Source: Effusibacillus pohliae DSM 22757 (lineage in GTDB: Bacteria; Bacillota; Bacilli; Tumebacillales; Effusibacillaceae). Taken from it: a stretch of 64,000 nucleotides of DNA. The position numbers and the translations under genes are program-made. The notes beneath the pieces are model-generated. The model was not told where the DNA came from. It saw nothing but the letters and a program-made list of their open reading frames with translations, and made no database searches. Of this stretch, positions 32,614-42,709 are shown one piece after another (position 1 is the first letter of the stretch; each line of letters starts with the position of its first letter). The stretch covers positions 1-64,000 of the forward strand of contig NZ_AQXL01000116.1 of NCBI RefSeq assembly GCF_000376225.1, written 5' to 3'.

Positions 32614-34077
32614 ATGAATGTCAGTTGGTTGTTACTGGTGGCCGGAACATTTGCCGGAACGTTTTTGTCGCTGCTAGTGGCGGCGGTGGGCGGTTTGCTG
32701 TTCGCAAGGCCAATTGTGAAAGGGGTAACCGCTTACTTTCTTAAACGGTTGATGAAAGACCGGTACGCCGAGAATGTATGGGAAATGGTTACCGCGATGA
32801 AGCGAATTTCTCCTATTACTGTTCTGGAAAACAGCTTGCGAGCCGAAACAGGAAAGGTCATTGAGCGGCCTTTTGGAAGTCCGCGCAAATTTCTCAATTT
32901 TGATGGTCTGGTCTTTTCTCCCGCTCAACTGGCTGTATTGCCCGCCCATGAAAATTCGCCGGTAGACACAAAGATTGTGATCGGACCCACGGCGAAAAAA
33001 CCATTAACGCTCGATATCCCCCTGCTATTGGGAGCCATGGGGTATGGCGTCGGTGTCAGCGACAAGGTCAGGATTGCGATGGCCAAAGCAACAGCGGCGG
33101 TTGGAACTGCTACCAACACGGGAGAAGGAGGTTTTTTGCCGGAGGACAGAGAGTACGCGAAATATTTAATCTATCAATATCATTCCGGACATTGGACGAA
33201 AGAACCGGAAATTCTGAAACAGGCGGACGCGATCGAGATCCACATCGGGCAGGGGGCGACAGCCGGGGCAGCCAGTTTTATTCCGCCCGAATACATGCAA
33301 GGGGAAGCGCGCGAGATTTTGCAGGTACCACCGGGAGAGACCGTCGTGATCCCCTCCCGTCACCGGGAAATCAATCAACCGCACGATCTGAAACGCTTGG
33401 TGCACAAGCTCCGTCAGATCACGGGAGGAGTTCCGATAGGAGTCAAGCTTTGTGCCGGTGCCCGATTGGAGGATGATTTGCGGGTGGCAGTTCGAGCGGA
33501 TGTCGATTTCATCAATATTGACGGCGGGCAAGCTGGAACCAAGGGAGGAGCGCCGATCCTGGAGGACGATTTTGGTCTTCCAACCATTTATGCCTTGTGC
33601 CGGGCTGTGCGTTTTCTGCAGGAACAGGGCACAAAAGAAAAAATCAGCCTGCTGGTGGGCGGAGGCTTCGCCACACCCGGGGATTGTTTAAAAGCTTTGG
33701 CGTTAGGCGCTGACGGGATCTGTTTGGGCACTGCCGCTCTATGGGCGATGACACATACTCAGGTGACAAAGTCTCTCCCTTGGGAACCTCCGACTCAGTT
33801 GACTTTTTACTCCGGATCCTTGACCAACCAATTTGACGAAGTGCAGGCGGCGAAAAATCTCGAGAATTTTTTCAAGTCCTGCGTGGAAGAGATGAAAGTG
33901 GCGATCCGCGCGCTCGGGAAAAATTCGGTTCGGCAGGTGAACAAAAACGACTTGGCTGCTCTCGACGAATGGACCAGCAAAGTGACGAACGTTCCTTTGG
34001 CTTATGAGACTGCCAACCGCACGGAAATCAAAACGGGTTTCAAAAAACGAAAGTTTCGCAGGATCAAAAAAACGTAA
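32614..34077 (+). CDS. Membrane-anchored glutamate synthase-domain (FMN-binding) protein, paralogue 1
   Basis: 487 residues. An N-terminal membrane helix (about 5-33) is followed by the FMN-dependent GltB central domain: FDGLVFSPAQLA, MGYGVGVSDKVRIAMAKA, ADAIEIHIGQGA, VDFINIDGGQAGTKGGAPILEDDFGLPT, LLVGGGFATPGDCLKALALGADG. The glutaminase domain of real glutamate synthase is missing and I see no 3Fe-4S cysteine cluster, so the reaction is unknown. Bacillus YerD is a comparable stand-alone protein. The next gene encodes a close paralogue. Confidence 0.85.
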   Translation: MNVSWLLLVAGTFAGTFLSLLVAAVGGLLFARPIVKGVTAYFLKRLMKDRYAENVWEMVTAMKRISPITVLENSLRAETGKVIERPFGSPRKFLNFDGLVFSPAQLAVLPAHENSPVDTKIVIGPTAKKPLTLDIPLLLGAMGYGVGVSDKVRIAMAKATAAVGTATNTGEGGFLPEDREYAKYLIYQYHSGHWTKEPEILKQADAIEIHIGQGATAGAASFIPPEYMQGEAREILQVPPGETVVIPSRHREINQPHDLKRLVHKLRQITGGVPIGVKLCAGARLEDDLRVAVRADVDFINIDGGQAGTKGGAPILEDDFGLPTIYALCRAVRFLQEQGTKEKISLLVGGGFATPGDCLKALALGADGICLGTAALWAMTHTQVTKSLPWEPPTQLTFYSGSLTNQFDEVQAAKNLENFFKSCVEEMKVAIRALGKNSVRQVNKNDLAALDEWTSKVTNVPLAYETANRTEIKTGFKKRKFRRIKKT

Positions 34078-34108
34078 TGCACAAAATAACTATCATGTGA
34101 GGAGTGCC

Positions 34109-35545
34109 ATGACAAACGCCGGTTGGTTTGCCTTTGTGATCGGATCGTTTATCGGGGGACTATTTTCGCTCTTTTTCGTCGGAATGATGGGGATTTTTTT
34201 TGCAAGAACCGGAATCAAATACGGTTTGGGATTGTTGCTCGAGCGGATCATGAAAGATCGATATGCTGAAAACATATGGGAAATGGTGACGGCGATGCAC
34301 CGAATTCATCCGCGGATTGTTGTGGAAAACAGTCTCCGCGCCGAATCGGGAAAATTAATTAAAAGGCCGTTTGGCACTCCGCGCAGGTTTCTTCATTTTG
34401 ACGGACTTGTGTTTTCGCCTGCGCAATTGGCCATTTTTCCTGCATATGAAAACATGCCGGTCGATCTGCAGACCGTCATCGGCGCCAAAGCCCAAAAACC
34501 CCTTCAGCTTGAAATCCCGTTACTGATGGCTCCCATGGGATACGGGGTTGCACTGAGCGAAAAAGCGAAACTAGCGATGGCAAAAGCGATGGCAGCCGTG
34601 GGAAGCGCCTCCAATGTGGGGGAAGGGGCATTTTTGCCGGAAGAAAGACAGTATGCCAGACGTCTGATTCTGCAATACCACCCGGCGCATTGGTCGAAGT
34701 CGCCAGAAATACTGCGGCAGGCGGACGCTATTGAGATTTTCATCGGAAGGGGAGCGACAGCGGGTGTGGGGACCACGATTCCACCTGAACTGATTCAGGG
34801 GAAAGCCAGACGAATGATGAATATTCCGCCGGGGGAACCGTTGGTCATCCCTAACCGGCACAATGACTTGAGCCATCCGGAAGATTTGAGACGGATGGTG
34901 CGAAAACTTCGAGAGATCACAGAAGGAATTCCGATCGGCATCAAGATCGGCGCCAGCCATGCATTGGAAGCGGAATTGGAGATCGCCATCCGGGCCGGTG
35001 TCGATTTTATTACGGTTGACGGTGGGCAAGCCGGTATAAGCGAGGCAGCTCCTATCTTGGAGGACGATTTCGGATTGCCGACGATTTATGCATTGTCGCG
35101 CAGCGTTCAATATCTGAGAAAGCGGGGAGTCAAAGATCGGATCAGCCTCATCATCAGCGGTGGTTTCTCCACTCCCGGCCATTGTCTGAAGGCGCTCGCA
35201 CTTGGGGCCGATGCGGTATATATCGGGACAATAGCTTTGTGGTCCATGGTACATACACAGATCACTAAGGTTGTTCCCTGGGAACCACCCACGCAACTTG
35301 CTTTTTACTCTGGCAGCCAAACGGATCAGTTGAATGAACAGGAAGCTGCCAGAAATTTGGAGAATTTTTTTGCTTCCTGGATAGAAGAGATGAAGATCGC
35401 GATGCGAGCGCTTGGCAAACATTCACTGCGTCAAATCAACGCCCATGATCTGGTGGCGCTCGACGAATGGACAAGCCATGTGACAAAAGTTTGTCTTGCA
35501 TACGGCTGCGTCCAATCGGCTGATAAGGCAAAAACGTTTTATTGA
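34109..35545 (+). CDS. Membrane-anchored glutamate synthase-domain (FMN-binding) protein, paralogue 2
   Basis: 478 residues, ATG at 34109 after GTGAGGAG. Same design as its upstream neighbour: an N-terminal helix, RYAENIWEMVTAMHRIHPR, FDGLVFSPAQLAIFPAYEN, MGYGVALSEKAKLAMAKA, VDFITVDGGQAG, ISGGFSTPGHCLKALALGAD. Clearly a tandem duplicate, diverged throughout. 31 bp separate the two genes, so they are probably one transcript. Reaction and partner unknown. Confidence 0.85.
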   Translation: MTNAGWFAFVIGSFIGGLFSLFFVGMMGIFFARTGIKYGLGLLLERIMKDRYAENIWEMVTAMHRIHPRIVVENSLRAESGKLIKRPFGTPRRFLHFDGLVFSPAQLAIFPAYENMPVDLQTVIGAKAQKPLQLEIPLLMAPMGYGVALSEKAKLAMAKAMAAVGSASNVGEGAFLPEERQYARRLILQYHPAHWSKSPEILRQADAIEIFIGRGATAGVGTTIPPELIQGKARRMMNIPPGEPLVIPNRHNDLSHPEDLRRMVRKLREITEGIPIGIKIGASHALEAELEIAIRAGVDFITVDGGQAGISEAAPILEDDFGLPTIYALSRSVQYLRKRGVKDRISLIISGGFSTPGHCLKALALGADAVYIGTIALWSMVHTQITKVVPWEPPTQLAFYSGSQTDQLNEQEAARNLENFFASWIEEMKIAMRALGKHSLRQINAHDLVALDEWTSHVTKVCLAYGCVQSADKAKTFY

Positions 35546-35591
35546 GGAAGTTCCGGCAAGCAAAAAACGAAAGTAAGAGAGAAGAGGACAT

Positions 35592-35619
35592 GCACCCGGG
35601 TACCTGCGCGCCCGGGTGC
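35592..35619. terminator. GC-rich hairpin between convergent genes
   Basis: GCACCCGGG (35592-35600) pairs perfectly with CCCGGGTGC (35611-35619). No T-run follows on either strand, so it may be a rho-independent-like pause or mRNA-stabilising hairpin. Confidence 0.45.
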
Positions 35620-35638
35620 CAAAGTTCGGAAGAGCGGG

Positions 35639-35749
35639 TTATTTTTTCGGACCCTGCTCCGGAATCGGCGCTAGCGGTTTGCCGTCCTGCCGCAGATCGT
35701 TGTCGTTGCGGGGGCTTTTTTTCTTGTTTGCCTGTTCCTTGAGTGCCAT
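35639..35749 (-). CDS. Very small hydrophilic protein, 36 residues
   Basis: Minus-strand ATG at 35749 with GGAGGG upstream, TAA at 35639. The peptide MALKEQANKKKSPRNDNDLR is basic and Asn/Asp-rich and ends PIPEQGPKK. The composition resembles small spore or nucleic-acid-associated proteins, but no family is recognised. A CATACTGT box about 21 bp upstream resembles a sporulation -10 element. Confidence 0.55.
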   Translation of the reverse strand: MALKEQANKKKSPRNDNDLRQDGKPLAPIPEQGPKK

Positions 35750-35949
35750 TCGATTCCCTCCTTTCCCCACAGTATGCCCAGGTGGCGGTTCGCAATGAGG
35801 GGCGGTTGTACGTTCCGAATGTCGATTTTTACAATATTTTCTTCCGTTTTTTCTCTTTTCCGGCAGGACATATGCGGCTTTTTGTCGAATTAAAATCGGG
35901 ATTGTCGAGTTCTGGAAAGTGGACATGTCAGGTTAAAGGGGGTATGATT

Positions 35950-36204
35950 ATGGCAAGGTCATCCTCCGGTACAGGGAGACTCGTTTTGTCCCTAGCGGTC
36001 GGGTTGACGATCGGCACGATCGCGGGCGACCTGCTGGGAAAAGCGTTCCATCTTCCCTGGCTGACAAATGCGTGGACACCGATTCAGTGGCATCCGGCCG
36101 GAGATTTTGGCATGATCAAATATGATCTCAACTTGCAGGTTAAACTAAATTTGTCAAGCCTCGCCGGGCTGGTTGTTGCCTTTTGGATTTCCAGAAAAAT
36201 GTAG
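35950..36204 (+). CDS. DUF4321-type small membrane protein
   Basis: 84 residues with two membrane segments (LVLSLAVGLTIGTIAGDLLG and LAGLVVAFWISRKM). Position immediately upstream of maf and the pattern are typical of DUF4321 proteins of Firmicutes. ATG 35950 is chosen since AAAGGGGG at 35935-35942 is too close to the ATG at 35944. Function unknown. Confidence 0.75.
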   Translation: MARSSSGTGRLVLSLAVGLTIGTIAGDLLGKAFHLPWLTNAWTPIQWHPAGDFGMIKYDLNLQVKLNLSSLAGLVVAFWISRKM

Positions 36205-36213
36205 GTGGTGCGC

Positions 36214-36813
36214 GTGGGCAAAATCGTGCTGGCTTCCGGTTCGCCGCGGCGGCGTGAGCTGCTTTCCGGACTGGGGCTGAGCTTTGAAGTGAGGGTGCCC
36301 GATGTTGACGAGTCGATCGCCGGGCAGATGACGCCGGCTGAAATGGTTCGCACATTGGCGTACAGAAAAGCGTCCGCTGTTGCGAATGATGTACGGGACG
36401 GGATCGTCATCGGCGCCGATACGATCGTCGTTCTGGATGGCCAGGTGCTTGGTAAACCGGCGGATAAGCAGGACGCTCGCCGTATGCTGGGCAAGCTGCA
36501 GGGACGCGGCCATACCGTCTATTCCGGAGTGGCGGTGATCGATGCGGCGACCGGCAAACACCTGGTAGACCACCGTTCAACGCTTGTACATATGCGCTGT
36601 TTGACGGATGCCGAGATTGCAGCGTATGTCCGGACCGGTGAGCCGATGGACAAAGCGGGGTCGTATGCGATTCAGGGCATCGGATCGACCCTCGTCAACC
36701 GGATAGAGGGAGATTATTTTACTGTCGTGGGACTTCCCATGGAATTGCTCGCTTCGATGTTGACCTCCTTTGGTATTCATGTGTTGGGCACGGCAGAGGA
36801 AATTCAGAGGTGA
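36214..36813 (+). CDS. maf: Maf-like nucleoside triphosphate pyrophosphatase
   Basis: 199 residues. Motif ASGSPRRRELLSGLGL at the start, then VIGADTIVVLDGQVLGKP and KAGSYAIQGIGS mark the Maf/YhdE fold that hydrolyses modified or canonical NTPs and affects septum formation. The GTG at 36214 fits AGGTGG at 36203-36208; GTG 36205 abuts the previous stop. The stop overlaps the radC start (GTGA). Confidence 0.92.
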   Translation: MGKIVLASGSPRRRELLSGLGLSFEVRVPDVDESIAGQMTPAEMVRTLAYRKASAVANDVRDGIVIGADTIVVLDGQVLGKPADKQDARRMLGKLQGRGHTVYSGVAVIDAATGKHLVDHRSTLVHMRCLTDAEIAAYVRTGEPMDKAGSYAIQGIGSTLVNRIEGDYFTVVGLPMELLASMLTSFGIHVLGTAEEIQR

Positions 36814-37517
36814 GCGAGTTGAAAAGCGAATCGGTAACGCGTGTGCCCGTTCGCGATCTGCCGACGGAAGACAGGCCGCGGGAACGGCTGCTCCGCGACG
36901 GCGCGATCAGTCTCAGCAATGCGGAATTGTTGGCGATTTTGTTGCGAACGGGATCGAACGGGCAATCGGTGATCGGACTGGCGGAGCAGTTGTTGTCCCG
37001 GTTTGGCGGATTGCGTCCGCTGATGGAAGCGGACATCCGCGAACTGGTCGATATCCAGGGCATGGGGCCCGCCAAAGCGATCCAGATCCAGGCGGCAATC
37101 GAACTCGGCAAACGCATCGCCCGGCTGACCAGGGAACCGGTAACGGTGATCCGCAATCCCCAGGATGTGGCGGACCTGCTGATGGATCGCCTGCGGTTTG
37201 AGAAAAAGGAACATTTCATCGTGATCCACATGGACATCAAAAATCAGGTGATGGCGCAAGAAATTGCCTCCATCGGATCACTTGATACTTCGATCGTGCA
37301 TCCCCGGGAAATTTTCAAATCCGCACTGAAGAAAAGTTCCGCTTCGATCATCTGCGTCCACAATCATCCCAGCGGCGACCCGACTCCAAGCCGGGAAGAC
37401 ATTCTGGTCACCCGGCGTCTGGCGGAAGTGGGTCAAATTCTGGGCATCGAACTGTTGGATCATGTGGTGATCGGGGAACACCGTTTTGTGAGCATGAAGG
37501 AAGAGGGCTTGTTTTAG
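36810..37517 (+). CDS. radC: RadC-family JAB1/MPN protein
   Basis: 235 residues. N-terminal helix-hairpin-helix part (LSNAELLAILLRTG, LVDIQGMGPAKAIQIQAAIELG) and C-terminal MPN domain with HNHPSGDPTPSREDI, the metal-binding motif. Although named for DNA repair, its true role is unsettled. The GTG at 36810 is close to the ribosome-binding site; TTG at 36819 is an alternative start. Confidence 0.92.
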   Translation: MSELKSESVTRVPVRDLPTEDRPRERLLRDGAISLSNAELLAILLRTGSNGQSVIGLAEQLLSRFGGLRPLMEADIRELVDIQGMGPAKAIQIQAAIELGKRIARLTREPVTVIRNPQDVADLLMDRLRFEKKEHFIVIHMDIKNQVMAQEIASIGSLDTSIVHPREIFKSALKKSSASIICVHNHPSGDPTPSREDILVTRRLAEVGQILGIELLDHVVIGEHRFVSMKEEGLF

Positions 37518-37541
37518 CCTGAGACACAGCACTCGTCGTGA

Positions 37542-38591
<1,050 letters not shown>

Positions 38592-38615
38592 CCAGGTAAA
38601 GGATGTGGGTTTCGG

Positions 38616-39455
38616 GTGCCCCGATTTAGCAACAACAAACGGCTGTTGGTATTGCTGGTGAGCCTGATTGGGCTGACCGTGATCGTCTCGTTCTCGATCA
38701 AACGGGAGCAGCTCACTTGGCCGGAGAAACTGTTGCTCGACGCGGTTTCATCCGTGCAAAAACTGATCTATCAGCCGGTCGCGCATATCGCCGGGTTCGT
38801 CGATGAGGTTCAGCAGATCCGTGCGCTGTATGAGGAAAACACGATCCTGAAAGCCAACTTGCGGGATTACAACATGCTCAGCGCCCGCCTGGCCGAACTG
38901 GAGCAGCGCAACAAACAGTTGGAAGCGGCGCTGAATTTTAAGGAACACAGCAAGTTTACCATGTTTGCGGCGAACGTCACCGGCCGCAGCACGGATTGGA
39001 ACTCGTCGATCACGATCGACAAAGGGGCAAAAGACGGCGTCAGGAAGGATATGGCGGTGATCGCGCCGGACGGCGGACTGGTCGGTAGAGTGATGAGCGT
39101 CGCCGATCACAACAGTACGGTCAGCTTGATCACCGACACGAACGGGCCGGGCATTTCCGCCATGGAGGTTTCATCGCGGGCGGTCGGGATCGTCAGCGGG
39201 TCCAGCAGCCAGCTGGGGGCGGTCGAGATGAGCCTGGTCAACCGGGAAGTCAACCTGCAGCCGGGACAGAAGGTGGTCACTTCGTATTTGTCGGATGTGT
39301 TCCCGGCCGGCATCCCGATTGGGGAAATCGTCGACAGGGCGCCGGAAAATTCCGGGCTGACCCAAAAAGCGACAATCAAACCGGCCGCCAAGCTGGACCG
39401 GCTGGAAATCGTGTTTGTCGTGCAGCGCGAATCGGCGGCTGGCGGCGGGCGCTAG
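38616..39455 (+). CDS. mreC: Rod shape-determining protein MreC
   Basis: 279 residues. One N-terminal membrane helix (LLVLLVSLIGLTVIVSF), a coiled coil (ENTILKANLRDYNMLSARLAELEQRNKQLEAAL), then the double beta-barrel with VTGRSTDWNSSITIDKGAKDG. The start is GTG 38616, as the only fitting start codon behind AAAGG at 38598. Links MreB to PBP2 outside the membrane. Confidence 0.93.
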   Translation: MPRFSNNKRLLVLLVSLIGLTVIVSFSIKREQLTWPEKLLLDAVSSVQKLIYQPVAHIAGFVDEVQQIRALYEENTILKANLRDYNMLSARLAELEQRNKQLEAALNFKEHSKFTMFAANVTGRSTDWNSSITIDKGAKDGVRKDMAVIAPDGGLVGRVMSVADHNSTVSLITDTNGPGISAMEVSSRAVGIVSGSSSQLGAVEMSLVNREVNLQPGQKVVTSYLSDVFPAGIPIGEIVDRAPENSGLTQKATIKPAAKLDRLEIVFVVQRESAAGGGR

Positions 39456-39464
39456 GAGGCGGGT

Positions 39465-39974
39465 ATGCGTCCGGTCTATCTGTTTCTCGTTTTGTTGTTC
39501 GGATTGATCGTGCAGACCACCGTGTTCGTGCAAAAACCGTTCAATTGGTTCCAGCCGATGCTGCCCGTGTTGTTGACCGTGCTGATCGCCTTCTATCGCG
39601 GCTCGCTGCTGGCGATGCTGCTTGGAGGCCTGGTGGGGCTGATCCAGGATGTCGTGTATGGCAGTTTTATCGGAATGCACGCGTTTTGCCTGGGGGCGGC
39701 TGGATATTTTTCGGGCTTGGTGTTCCGCTCGTTTCTGCAGCGAAGCCTGATCATGCTGATCTTTGTCATCCTGGGCTTTACGGGCGCTTACGAAATCGCT
39801 AATTACGGGATCGCCATGATCTTCGGGCGAATCCGCGTCGACCTGCTGGCCGTGCTGACAAATGCGATTCGGCTGATGATCTTTAACGGCGTGTTCGCCC
39901 TGCTGTTGTATCCGCTGGCGGACAAATGGTTGCCGGCGAAAGACAAACGGAGATTGGGAGAGGAATATCTCTAA
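39465..39974 (+). CDS. mreD: Rod shape-determining membrane protein MreD
   Basis: 169 residues with about five membrane helices and the MreD pattern PMLPVLLTVLIAFYRGSLLAMLLGGLVGLIQDV. Part of the elongation complex; nine bases after mreC. Confidence 0.9.
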   Translation: MRPVYLFLVLLFGLIVQTTVFVQKPFNWFQPMLPVLLTVLIAFYRGSLLAMLLGGLVGLIQDVVYGSFIGMHAFCLGAAGYFSGLVFRSFLQRSLIMLIFVILGFTGAYEIANYGIAMIFGRIRVDLLAVLTNAIRLMIFNGVFALLLYPLADKWLPAKDKRRLGEEYL

Positions 39975-39999
39975 CCGGCTGACGGGGAGGGAGTTCCTT

Positions 40000-41853
40000 G
40001 TGCAAGATATCGGAATCGATCGGAAGAAACGATGGATGTGGGTAAAAGTCGCAGTGGTTGGGGCTTTCGCCGCCCTTCTGCTTCGACTTTTTACTATGCA
40101 AGTCAGCAACGGCGCCGTCTACCGGGCAAAAGTCGAACAGGACCGCGTTGACCGGTTTGCGATCGACGCCCCGCGTGGCCGGATTCTCGACCGCAACGGC
40201 GTGGTGCTGGCAGATGTGAAAACGGTCTTCAATCTCGTCTATCTGCCGCTCGAGGGCCGGGACAAAGCGGAAGCGATTGCGCAGGTGCTGGCGCCTGTGT
40301 TGGGAAAGCGGCCGGACGAGCTTCTGGCTGTGATGGATTCAGGTGAACGGCCCAAGCTGCCGCGTTCGGTTCCCAGGCGGATATTTTCCGATCTGAACGA
40401 CAAACAACGATCGTTTATTCGGGAGCATCAGGACACCCTGCCGGGTGTTCATCTTGTTGTAGAGTCAAAACGGGAATACAAGCAGCGCCAGCTGGCTTCC
40501 CATGTGATCGGGTACCTGAATTCGATCCCGCCGGAAGAGTGGGCGACCTATCGGGTGCGGGGATACACCTTGGATGCGCAGGTTGGGGTGTACGGCATCG
40601 AAAAACAGTATGAACCTCATCTGAAAGGGACGAATGGAGCGCTCGTGATCGAGAGCGGACGGGATGCGTCCGGCAAGTGCAGCGTGCGGGAAGCCGCCTG
40701 CGTTCCGGGCCACAATCTGATACTCAACCTCGATGCCCGTTTGCAAACGGTGACGGAACAGGCATTGGCAGAGCAAATCCGGGCGATCAACGCCGATCCG
40801 AAAAGGCGAAAAGTCTCCCATGCGTCGGCCGTGGCGATCAACCCGCAGACGGGAGAAATCCTGGCGATGGCGAGTTATCCGGGGTTTGAACCGCAAATCT
40901 GGGTGGGCGGGATTTCACCTGCCGCCTATCGGGCATTTCAGCCGGCCCAGCAAAATTGGGCCGTCCAAGTGCCGGTGCCGCCCGGCTCCACAGTGAAACC
41001 TCTCACCCTGCTGCTGGCCCTGGAAAAAGGGGCCGTCTCGCCGCGCCAGACGATTTATGATCCGGGACGGCTGCAGGTGGGATGGGAACGCAATGGTGCT
41101 CCCCACTATTTTTATTGTTGGAACCATTCCGGTCACGGACCGGTCGACGCCCGCCGGGCGCTCGCCGTTTCCTGCAACGTCTACATGTACCAGTTGAGCT
41201 TGTGGCTGGGCAACTACTCGCCAACGAAAAATGCGGCACACTGGCTGCAGGCGGAACTGCCGGCGGCCCTCCGCGATTTTCGCGAATATCATCGAAAGTT
41301 TGGGCTTGGTGTGCCGACAGGTGTCGACCTGCCGGAGGAAGTGAGAGGCCGCTTCTCGACGACCGGTCAGCTGGCGGACCTGCCGTTTGCGGCGATCGGT
41401 CAGAATCAAGCTTACACCGCGTTGCAACTGGCCCAGTACGTAAGCGTGCTTGCGAACGGAGGGAAACGGCTGGAACCGCATGTGGTGAAAGAAATCAGGA
41501 CGCATGACGGCAAGCTGGTGCAGCGGGTCGGGCCGAAAGTGTTGAATGAAGTGAACATCAGCCCGGCCGCCTTGCAAGTGGTGCGGGAAGGGATGCGCGA
41601 TGTGACCGGCAAGCCTTACGGAACCGCCTATCAAACGTTCAAAGATGCGGCCTATTCGGTTGCCGGCAAGACGGGAACGGCAGAGACGGGGCGGGGAGAG
41701 GACAACGCTTTGTTTATCGGGTTTGCTCCCTATGAAAATCCGCAGATTGCGATCGCGGTCGTCGTGCCGGAAGGCGGGCACGGGGCGGATTCGAGTGGCC
41801 CGATTGCCAGAAAAATGCTCGACGCATTTTTTCAGGAAGGAATACGGCCCTGA
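40000..41853 (+). CDS. mrdA: Penicillin-binding protein 2 (class B transpeptidase of elongation)
   Basis: 617 residues, GTG start behind GGGGAGGGAG. One N-terminal membrane helix (about 14-32), pedestal domain (APRGRILDRNGVVLA), then a transpeptidase with catalytic Ser330 in PPGSTVKP, SCN at 391-393 and KTGTAE at 557-562. Makes peptide cross-links with RodA as its glycosyltransferase partner. The insert CSVREAAC (227-234) could form a disulphide and is not typical of the family. Confidence 0.93.
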   Translation: MQDIGIDRKKRWMWVKVAVVGAFAALLLRLFTMQVSNGAVYRAKVEQDRVDRFAIDAPRGRILDRNGVVLADVKTVFNLVYLPLEGRDKAEAIAQVLAPVLGKRPDELLAVMDSGERPKLPRSVPRRIFSDLNDKQRSFIREHQDTLPGVHLVVESKREYKQRQLASHVIGYLNSIPPEEWATYRVRGYTLDAQVGVYGIEKQYEPHLKGTNGALVIESGRDASGKCSVREAACVPGHNLILNLDARLQTVTEQALAEQIRAINADPKRRKVSHASAVAINPQTGEILAMASYPGFEPQIWVGGISPAAYRAFQPAQQNWAVQVPVPPGSTVKPLTLLLALEKGAVSPRQTIYDPGRLQVGWERNGAPHYFYCWNHSGHGPVDARRALAVSCNVYMYQLSLWLGNYSPTKNAAHWLQAELPAALRDFREYHRKFGLGVPTGVDLPEEVRGRFSTTGQLADLPFAAIGQNQAYTALQLAQYVSVLANGGKRLEPHVVKEIRTHDGKLVQRVGPKVLNEVNISPAALQVVREGMRDVTGKPYGTAYQTFKDAAYSVAGKTGTAETGRGEDNALFIGFAPYENPQIAIAVVVPEGGHGADSSGPIARKMLDAFFQEGIRP

Positions 41854-41917
41854 TTTGACGAATTATTACGAGCGTAGTACGTGATTTCGAGTGCAGCAGA
41901 AGACAGGAGGACCCGAC

Positions 41918-42598
41918 ATGCAGGATCAACCCGGGTGCGAGATGCCTCGCATGGCCAGACATCCTGTAACGATCAAAGGCGTCCGCGATGGATTGGTGTT
42001 TCTGCTTGACGATCAATGCCGGTTTGATGAAATCATTGTCGATCTCAAGGAGAAATTGCACGGCGCCCAGGGCCAACTGTTTATCGGTCCGATTGTGCAC
42101 GTGACGATCCAGACGGGCCGTCGAAGTTTGACGCATCAGCAAAAAGAACAGATTCGCGGACTTTTGAGCGTGTACGGAAACCTGATCATCCAGGAATTTG
42201 TTTCAGACAATCCGGAAGACTCCACCCGCCGGCCACCAGTCTCGCTTCTTTACAGGGGAACGGTGCGCTCTGGTCAGGTGTTGCAATACGACGGGGATAT
42301 TACGATTATTGGCGATGTCAATCCGGGCGGCCAGGTGTTGGCCAGCGGCGACATTTTTGTGATGGGCACGCTTCGCGGCATGGCGCACGCAGGTTGCAAC
42401 GGGAACGAAAATGCGATCATCGGCGCTGTCTACTTTCAGCCGACGCAGTTGCGGATCAGCAACGTGATTTCCCGTTCGCCCGACGTGCCGTCGCAAATGC
42501 AATTGGAAGCGACCGAGATGGAGTTCGCTTATTTGCGCAACGGCAAGATGGCAGTTGACAAACTGCTGAACTTATACAGCATTCGGCCGAGAAAGTAG
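41918..42598 (+). CDS. minC: Septum site-determining protein MinC
   Basis: 226 residues from ATG 41918, seven bases after AGGAGG. The C-terminal beta-helix is typical: RGTVRSGQVLQYDGDITIIGDVNPGGQVLASGDIFVMGTLRG. MinC inhibits FtsZ at the poles in complex with MinD. The N-terminal domain is more divergent. Confidence 0.93.
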   Translation: MQDQPGCEMPRMARHPVTIKGVRDGLVFLLDDQCRFDEIIVDLKEKLHGAQGQLFIGPIVHVTIQTGRRSLTHQQKEQIRGLLSVYGNLIIQEFVSDNPEDSTRRPPVSLLYRGTVRSGQVLQYDGDITIIGDVNPGGQVLASGDIFVMGTLRGMAHAGCNGNENAIIGAVYFQPTQLRISNVISRSPDVPSQMQLEATEMEFAYLRNGKMAVDKLLNLYSIRPRK

Positions 42599-42709
42599 CC
42601 GGTAGAAACGGTGCAATCCAGCTCTGAAGCTTCGCGTCGCTTGTAATGGGTGAGATTTGAAGTGAGTTTGGGGTCACTTTGAGAGGACTGTGGGAGGGGG
42701 GCTTGCCAA

